Below are positions 1 to 4,044 of a DNA stretch of 8,485 nt, one piece after another; position 1 is the stretch's first letter; every line of letters begins with the position of its first letter. Origin of the DNA: Candidatus Solibacter sp. GTDB taxonomy: Bacteria > Acidobacteriota > Terriglobia > Bryobacterales > Bryobacteraceae. The stretch spans positions 1 through 8,485 of the forward strand of contig JADGNT010000182.1 of assembly GCA_017883345.1 (NCBI GenBank), written 5' to 3'. Below the pieces are notes generated by a model. It saw only the letters and a program-made list of their open reading frames with translations, searched no databases and was not told the origin of the DNA. A program made the position numbers and the translations under genes.

Positions 1-16
1 CTTTGACTGAGGAGGG

Positions 17-93
17 TGGGGTGGGATGTGGGGATTGAACCCACGACTTCCAGAACCACAATCTGGCGCTCTACCAACTGAGCTAATCCCACC
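17..93 (-). tRNA. tRNA-His (anticodon GTG)
   Basis: Read on the minus strand, the sequence folds into a complete cloverleaf. The acceptor strand GTGGGAT (92-86) pairs with ATCCCAC (27-21). The D arm contains AGCTCAGTTGGTAGAGC. The anticodon stem CCAGA/TCTGG encloses the loop TTGTGGT, giving anticodon GTG and hence histidine. The T stem GTGGG/CCCAC encloses TTCAATC. Two points confirm the identity. Position 93 supplies an encoded G at -1, which can pair with the discriminator C73 at position 20, the hallmark of tRNA-His and the main determinant for histidyl-tRNA synthetase. The terminal CCA (19-17) is also encoded in the DNA. The gene stands alone in the part of the locus that is visible. Confidence 0.96.
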
Positions 94-108
94 ACAAGGG
101 ACCTCTCC

Positions 109-137
109 ATGGTATCAAGGCGGCGCGAGCGGAGCAA
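109..137 (-). promoter_or_regulatory. Possible sigma70-type promoter of the tRNA-His gene
   Basis: On the minus strand, TTGCTC (137-132) is followed after exactly 17 nt by TACCAT (114-109). These match 3 of 6 and 4 of 6 bases of the -35 and -10 consensus. Transcription would start near 102, leaving a leader of about 9 nt before the tRNA, a sensible arrangement. The match is modest, so the call rests on spacing and position. Confidence 0.35.
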
Positions 138-180
138 ATGCGCGCGATAATAGGACTCGGCTATCCTGAATCGGGCCGAA

Positions 181-185
181 AGGAG
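181..185 (+). promoter_or_regulatory. Ribosome binding site that decides the start at 192
   Basis: AGGAG lies 6 nt before the ATG at 192. The upstream in-frame ATG at 138 has no such site, and starting there would place 18 extra residues in front of a well-formed signal peptide. Confidence 0.75.
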
Positions 186-191
186 CCGTCC

Positions 192-680
192 ATGAGATCT
201 CTCGCCCTGTGCGCGGCCGTCTTCGCCATCACCAGCGCCGCGTTCGCCGATCCCCAAGAGAGCGGGCTTACCGCGTCCGGCCGCGCCGCTATTGAAAAGG
301 CCGTCCTCGAAGTCAACGCGCAGATGACGCGGGCCGCCGAAGACCGCGATATCGACCGCCTCTTCAGTTTCATGCTGGCCAACGACCGCGGGTCCATTAT
401 TCAAAGCGGCAACCTCTTCCTGACCCGCGAAGAGGCCCTCGCTACGGTCAAGCGGAACTTTCAGGGCGTCGCCGCCATCAAGTACCGCTGGAACAGGCAA
501 CTGGTCACCGTGATCTCCCCCACCACCGCGCTGTTGGTGTGCGACGGGGAATCGGAGGTTCGCACGGCTCAGGACCCGCCCGCGACCTTCGTCACACCTT
601 TCGCCCAAACCGTGCTGTTCGTGCTCACCGATGGGAAGTGGAAGGCCCTGCACGCCCACAACTCGGCCGTCCCGCGGTGA
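192..680 (+). CDS. Exported SnoaL/NTF2-like (DUF4440-type) protein
   Basis: The gene encodes a 162-residue protein. Residues 1-18 form a signal peptide: MR, a hydrophobic core LALCAAVFAITSAAF, and an AFA/DP cleavage site. It is therefore probably periplasmic or secreted. The mature part of about 144 residues has the size and outline of an NTF2-like cone fold. It has an N-terminal helix (ASGRAAIEKAVLEVNAQMTR), then AAEDRDIDRLFSFM, a helix with LTREEALATVKRNF, and a series of strands ending in a segment around GKWKALHAHNS. That last segment resembles the closing strand of DUF4440/SnoaL-like proteins, where a Trp-Lys-hydrophobic-His pattern is common. The family includes enzymes and non-catalytic ligand-binding proteins, and I see no residues that settle an activity. 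The gene is transcribed towards the PIG-L gene and separated from it by a double hairpin. The family call is from pattern only. Confidence 0.6.
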   Translation: MRSLALCAAVFAITSAAFADPQESGLTASGRAAIEKAVLEVNAQMTRAAEDRDIDRLFSFMLANDRGSIIQSGNLFLTREEALATVKRNFQGVAAIKYRWNRQLVTVISPTTALLVCDGESEVRTAQDPPATFVTPFAQTVLFVLTDGKWKALHAHNSAVPR

Positions 681-683
681 TTG

Positions 684-755
684 GCAGGCGAAAGCGCCTG
701 CCCCACCTTTGCAGGCAAGCGACTCGCCAGTGGTGGCGCAGGCGCTTTCGCCTGC
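684..755. repeat. REP-like inverted pair of GCAGGCG hairpins between convergent genes
   Basis: Two 24-nt arms, 684-707 and 732-755, are reverse complements with one mismatch, separated by 24 nt. Each arm also contains its own perfect hairpin: GCAGGCG-AAAG-CGCCTGC at 684-701 and GCAGGCG-CTTT-CGCCTGC at 738-755. The element fills most of the gap between two convergent stop codons (680 and 787). It could slow transcription from both sides. A T-run (764-768) lies 8 nt beyond the second hairpin, too far for a standard intrinsic terminator. The paired-palindrome layout is like that of REP/BIME elements. Confidence 0.8.
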
Positions 756-786
756 GAACTGCATTTTTCACAGGTTCTGATGGGGG

Positions 787-3456
787 CTACTTGGCGCTCA
801 GCAGATTGGCGAACAGGCGATAGGCTCCCGGCACGCCCGCCGGAAGCTGCCGGAACCACGAATACGCGGTGAAAATGTAGACGCCCTTGCCGTAGCGAGT
901 CCAGATCTCCCCGCCTTCCAGCGGTTGCTCACCAGGATCCTGCGAGGAGAGCACGGTCTGGTAGCGCGCATCCCACTGGACGGCGAAGTAGAGGCCGCGC
1001 TCCTGCACCCAACCGTCGAAATCCTTGGGGTTGATGTGGTTGGGGAATTGCAGCAGCGGACTGTCCTGGTGGGGGAACTTGAGCGGCGCCTCTTCCACCG
1101 TGATGCGATACCTATTGCCGCCCGGCACGGCGAACGGGTACGGCCCGAGATTGGTGGTCACGGGCGTGCCCTGCTGTTGATTGAAGGGATTGGGCGGCTG
1201 CTGCTGGCCGCGCGGCGCGGTGGGGTCGGGGCTGTCGCCGGTCTGGTATTGCACCAAGTACGTGCCGCCATTCTTCACGTAGTCGAGCAGGCGCGGCTGG
1301 TTGGCGCGGATATCGGCGCGCACGTTGTAGGCGCGCACCCCGGCCACGATGGCGTCGAAGCGGCTCAGGTCGCCCTGTTCCAGATCGCTCTGGCTGAGCA
1401 GCGTGACGTCGAGCCCAAGCTGCCGCAGCGCGTCCGGCATCTCGTCGCCCGCCCCCATGATGTACGCGACCTTCTTGGCCGTCACTTTGATGTTGGCACG
1501 CACCAGTTTGATGTCCGACGGCGGAAACAGGGTCTGCGGCGGGAAGTGCGGGTAGGCGATCGCCTGAATTCCCGACGCGATGTCGCGCTGGTTCACTTTG
1601 GCGACGGCGCGCAGGCTGGCCGTGGTTTCGCCCGCGGGCGGCGTCACCTCGAACGTCACCACGCGCTGCTCGCCAGGGACGGCGATCTGAAAACTCCGCG
1701 ACGGCGGAGAGGCGTTCCAACCCGCCGGCACTTCCAGGCGCAGATCGCCTTGCGCGTTGGCCACATTGGCCCGCACCGAAACCTGGACTTGGCGCGCCGC
1801 CGTATCGGGGAACAAGGCCACCGGTTCCGGAAGATTCACCGCTACCGCGGGCACCACCATGAGCGGGCGCACACGCTCTCCACGCGCACGGTCGGCGTAG
1901 CGATGTTGCACCGGCCGCACCAATTCGATGGCAGCGCCCTCCACCGTAAGCCGCACGCGCACCTGGGCCGCGGCCGGGGTGTCGGGCAGGCCGATCAGCA
2001 GTTGGTCGTCCACCTGGTAGACATCGGCCGTGGCCGGCTTCACCAGCCAGTAAGGCTGCGTGTAGGCCTGGTTGGCTGGCACCACCAGACTGAAAGCTAC
2101 ATCGGCGCTCTGGTTATATCCCAGGTTGTCTCCCGGTGCCGCGGGCTTGGCCTGCCCGTCCTGATTCCAGATGCCCTCGACGCGCGCGCCAACGACAGCG
2201 ACCTTGGCGGTGGAGCGATTCAGCACGGTCGTCGTAATGTTGAGCGTGGCGCCGGGCGCCACCTCGAACTGCCGCGCCTGCGCTTCCACAAAGAGCCCCG
2301 CACACTGTGCGATGGTCTCATCGAGCTCGCTGAGTTTCACCTTGGCCAGCGGGTCCGCGATGGCGGCGATCAGCGGGCGCGCCTTGACCAGCGCGGGAAT
2401 CGCCTTCTCGGGATGGGCCGGCTCGTAATTGCGGATGGCCTCGTCGAGGATGGCCTTGACGGCGCTGCCGCCGGGCAGACGATTCCACGTGGTGTCGATG
2501 CCGTCGAACAAGTCCTTGGTAGCGGGTGCTCCGCCGGTGACCATGAACGTGGACCGTCCCGCGCCGGGGCGGCGCATCGCGCCAGTGCCCTGGCTATGGT
2601 GCATGCTGCGGCTCAGCACCGCCAGTTCCTCATACGAGTAGCCCAGGATGGGGTTGAACGAGCCGGTATCGGCCACGGGGCCGGGCAAGGTCTCGAAAAA
2701 GTCCGCGGGTGGCGGAGCGGCGGCCGGTGGGGCCGCGGGCGGCCCGGGGGGCACCCCGGGAGCCGCGCCGCCGCGTCCGCCGCGTCCGCCCCTGCCGCCT
2801 CCGGCCGCACCGCCGCCGCCGAACCCCGCCGCTTGTACCAGCCGCTTGGCCTGCCACACCTGCACGTACTTCAACTGTTCGGGAAACATGTTGGGGTCCG
2901 ACGCCGCGGCAAACGCCTCCTTGCCGAGCATGCCCGACGTCTGGTGCTGCCCGTGTCCATCGCGGGGAGTCCCGCTGAAGCCGAGCAGAATCACGTCGGG
3001 CCGGTAGCGGCGGATCACCCAGACGACATCCGAAAGAATGCGGTCGTGCCCCCACTTCTGGAGCGTCTCTTCGGCGGTGCGGGTGAATCCGAAATCGATG
3101 GCGCGCGTGAAGAACTGCTCGGCGCCGTCGATCTGCCGCGCGGCCAGCAGTTCCTGGGTGCGGATGATACCGAGCTGCGCGCCCTGTTCGGAGCCGATCA
3201 GGTTCTGGCCGCCTTCGCCGCGCGTCAGCGAGAGGTACGCCGTGCGCATGTGCCGGCCGCGCGCGAAGTAGGCGAGCACCGCGGTGCGCTCGTCGTCGGG
3301 GTGGGCTGCGATGTGCAGTACCGTGCCGAGCTCGTTGAGCTTTTGCAGCGACTGTTCGATTTCGGCCGCGCCGGAAAAGCTGCGTTGCGCCGGAAGGGGA
3401 GCCAGCCACGCGAGCAGCACAGCACCCAGAAGGAGTCTAACGCCGAAGTTACGCAT
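787..3456 (-). CDS. Exported PIG-L family (LmbE-like) deacetylase with C-terminal GATase1-like domain
   Basis: The protein has 889 residues. The start at 3456 is preferred because GGAG lies 4 nt upstream, whereas the in-frame ATG at 3468 has no ribosome site. Residues 1-24 are a signal peptide (MRNFGVRLLLGAVLLAW...PAQ), so the enzyme acts outside the cytoplasm. The PIG-L domain starts near residue 45 with the zinc motif AHPDDE (His52, Asp54, Asp55). It contains TRGEGGQN, and GHGQH near residues 167-171 supplies the later metal-binding His. PIG-L enzymes hydrolyse N-acetyl groups from GlcNAc-containing substrates, but the substrate here is unknown. After GHGQH comes a Gly/Pro-rich insert (about 211-250). 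Ig/NEW3-like beta-rich segments span roughly 390-640. The region 655-889 begins KKVAYIMGAGDEMPDALRQL and looks like a class I glutamine-amidotransferase-like or ThuA-like fold without an obvious catalytic Cys. Such long secreted PIG-L proteins are familiar in Acidobacteriota. The gene diverges from the small gene at 3509, with only 52 nt between them. Confidence 0.9.
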   Translation of the reverse strand: MRNFGVRLLLGAVLLAWLAPLPAQRSFSGAAEIEQSLQKLNELGTVLHIAAHPDDERTAVLAYFARGRHMRTAYLSLTRGEGGQNLIGSEQGAQLGIIRTQELLAARQIDGAEQFFTRAIDFGFTRTAEETLQKWGHDRILSDVVWVIRRYRPDVILLGFSGTPRDGHGQHQTSGMLGKEAFAAASDPNMFPEQLKYVQVWQAKRLVQAAGFGGGGAAGGGRGGRGGRGGAAPGVPPGPPAAPPAAAPPPADFFETLPGPVADTGSFNPILGYSYEELAVLSRSMHHSQGTGAMRRPGAGRSTFMVTGGAPATKDLFDGIDTTWNRLPGGSAVKAILDEAIRNYEPAHPEKAIPALVKARPLIAAIADPLAKVKLSELDETIAQCAGLFVEAQARQFEVAPGATLNITTTVLNRSTAKVAVVGARVEGIWNQDGQAKPAAPGDNLGYNQSADVAFSLVVPANQAYTQPYWLVKPATADVYQVDDQLLIGLPDTPAAAQVRVRLTVEGAAIELVRPVQHRYADRARGERVRPLMVVPAVAVNLPEPVALFPDTAARQVQVSVRANVANAQGDLRLEVPAGWNASPPSRSFQIAVPGEQRVVTFEVTPPAGETTASLRAVAKVNQRDIASGIQAIAYPHFPPQTLFPPSDIKLVRANIKVTAKKVAYIMGAGDEMPDALRQLGLDVTLLSQSDLEQGDLSRFDAIVAGVRAYNVRADIRANQPRLLDYVKNGGTYLVQYQTGDSPDPTAPRGQQQPPNPFNQQQGTPVTTNLGPYPFAVPGGNRYRITVEEAPLKFPHQDSPLLQFPNHINPKDFDGWVQERGLYFAVQWDARYQTVLSSQDPGEQPLEGGEIWTRYGKGVYIFTAYSWFRQLPAGVPGAYRLFANLLSAK
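2707..2826 (-). other. RGG/Pro-Ala low-complexity insert in the PIG-L protein
   Basis: About 40 codons (residues 211-250 of the deacetylase) encode a Gly-rich run with RGGRGGRGG, then a Pro/Ala run. At DNA level it includes direct repeats of CCGCGTCCG near 2770-2790. It lies about 40 residues after the GHGQH metal motif and before FFETLPG, inside or at the edge of the catalytic domain. A flexible surface loop or interdomain linker is the simplest reading. Confidence 0.75.
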
Positions 3457-3508
3457 GTGTCTCCACATTTTAGCGAAGTGGGCGCAGACCTGCTAACCTT
3501 GAATTACC

Positions 3509-3643
3509 ATGTCGTCAATCAACGGAGACAAAGCACGCTTCCACCGGATTCAGAAAAGCAAGGTGGTGCGGCGCGAGCGCATGCGCGTGTTGCGCAAGAA
3601 ACTGGCAGCAGACGCGGCGGCTCTCAAAGCAGTTGCGGTGTAG
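3509..3643 (+). CDS. Small basic protein, 44 residues, function unknown
   Basis: ATG at 3509 opens a 44-codon frame ending in TAG at 3641. The product starts MSSINGDKARFHRIQKSK and continues VVRRERMRVLRKKLAADAAA. It is strongly basic (many Arg/Lys) and probably forms one long amphipathic helix from about residue 9 to 42. This suggests a nucleic-acid- or ribosome-associated role, but that is inference. There is no signal peptide. No Shine-Dalgarno sequence is visible. A TGCTAACCT extended -10-like sequence (3491-3499) would place the transcript start within a few bases of the ATG, so the mRNA could be nearly leaderless. The following gene begins 7 nt after the stop, suggesting co-transcription. 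I do not recognise the family. It could be a chance frame, but the coupled downstream gene and the tidy divergent layout favour a real gene. Confidence 0.6.
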   Translation: MSSINGDKARFHRIQKSKVVRRERMRVLRKKLAADAAALKAVAV

Positions 3644-3650
3644 GCGCGTC

Positions 3651-3944
3651 ATGACCAAGACAGTCCGATCTCCCTTCAATCACGAAGTGGGCGGGACGGT
3701 GGAGGGCTGCACCATTCTGGAGAAGCGGGTAGTGATTCCGCCGGACCCCACCGAACGCCGCCGCGGCGTGTACGACTATCTGGTGGACGTCCCGCCGCTA
3801 CCTGTGGAAGCACGCTCCGGGAAAGCCGCGAGTTCGCGGCCATCCAAAGCCGCGAGCCCGGCTCCGGCCAAGGGCCCGGCCGGCTCTAGGCGGGCCACTC
3901 CGGATGAAATGGGCTCGGTGATCCGGCGCATCGGGGGAAGATAG
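3651..3944 (+). CDS. Unrecognised 97-residue protein with Ala/Pro/Lys-rich tail
   Basis: The chosen start is ATG 3651, giving MTKTVRSPFNHEVGG and 97 residues. A TTG at 3633 would overlap the preceding gene. No strong ribosome site is visible, and translation may be coupled to the 44-codon gene that ends 7 nt upstream. Codon third positions are mostly G or C, as in neighbouring genes, which supports coding. Residues 1-55 look like a small folded, beta-rich unit (VGGTVEGCTILEKRVVIPP, then GVYDYLVDVPPLPV). Residues 56-82 are low complexity and include two KAAS repeats. The end, TPDEMGSVIRRIGGR, looks like a short helix. There is no signal peptide, membrane segment or recognisable catalytic motif. 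The gene converges on the PPC gene, with palindromes in between. Function unknown. Confidence 0.6.
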   Translation: MTKTVRSPFNHEVGGTVEGCTILEKRVVIPPDPTERRRGVYDYLVDVPPLPVEARSGKAASSRPSKAASPAPAKGPAGSRRATPDEMGSVIRRIGGR

Positions 3945-3950
3945 CTTCGC

Positions 3951-4044
3951 CCCAAAACCGTAACGATGTTACGGTTCGTGAGGCGCACCCCTTTGTTTTC
4001 TGCAAGGAGAGAACAAGAAACCGTAACGATCTTACGGTTTTGGG
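3951..4044. repeat. Pair of CCGTAA palindromes in inverted arrangement, possible two-way terminator
   Basis: Hairpin 1 is AACCGTAAC-GAT-GTTACGGTT (3956-3976). Hairpin 2 is AAACCGTAA-CGATC-TTACGGTTT (4018-4040). The outer arms also match each other as a perfect 13-bp inverted repeat (CCCAAAACCGTAA at 3951-3963, TTACGGTTTTGGG at 4032-4044), so the pair can form one long structure. They lie between the convergent stops at 3944 (+) and 4032 (-). Read leftwards, hairpin 2 is followed by a T-rich stretch (CTTGTTCTC), so weak termination of the PPC transcript is plausible. Hairpin 2 also contains the PPC gene's stop codon. Confidence 0.75.

Noticed and set aside
144..149. GATAAT as a -10 box for the gene at 192
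   Set aside because: No credible -35 element lies 16-18 nt upstream, so the match alone is not enough.
138..191. Upstream ATG at 138 as the start of the SnoaL-like gene
   Set aside because: It has no ribosome site. It adds 18 residues before a complete signal peptide, while ATG 192 has AGGAG at the right distance.
684..768. Standard rho-independent terminator for the gene ending at 680
   Set aside because: The hairpin is strong, but the T-run starts 8 nt beyond it. I keep it as a REP-like repeat that may have some terminating effect.
925..3654. A 909-codon open frame on the plus strand, antisense to the whole PIG-L gene
   Set aside because: Its translation is rich in Arg, His and Gly with no domain pattern. 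Long stop-free antisense frames are expected opposite GC-rich genes with strong third-position bias. The minus strand carries clear PIG-L motifs.
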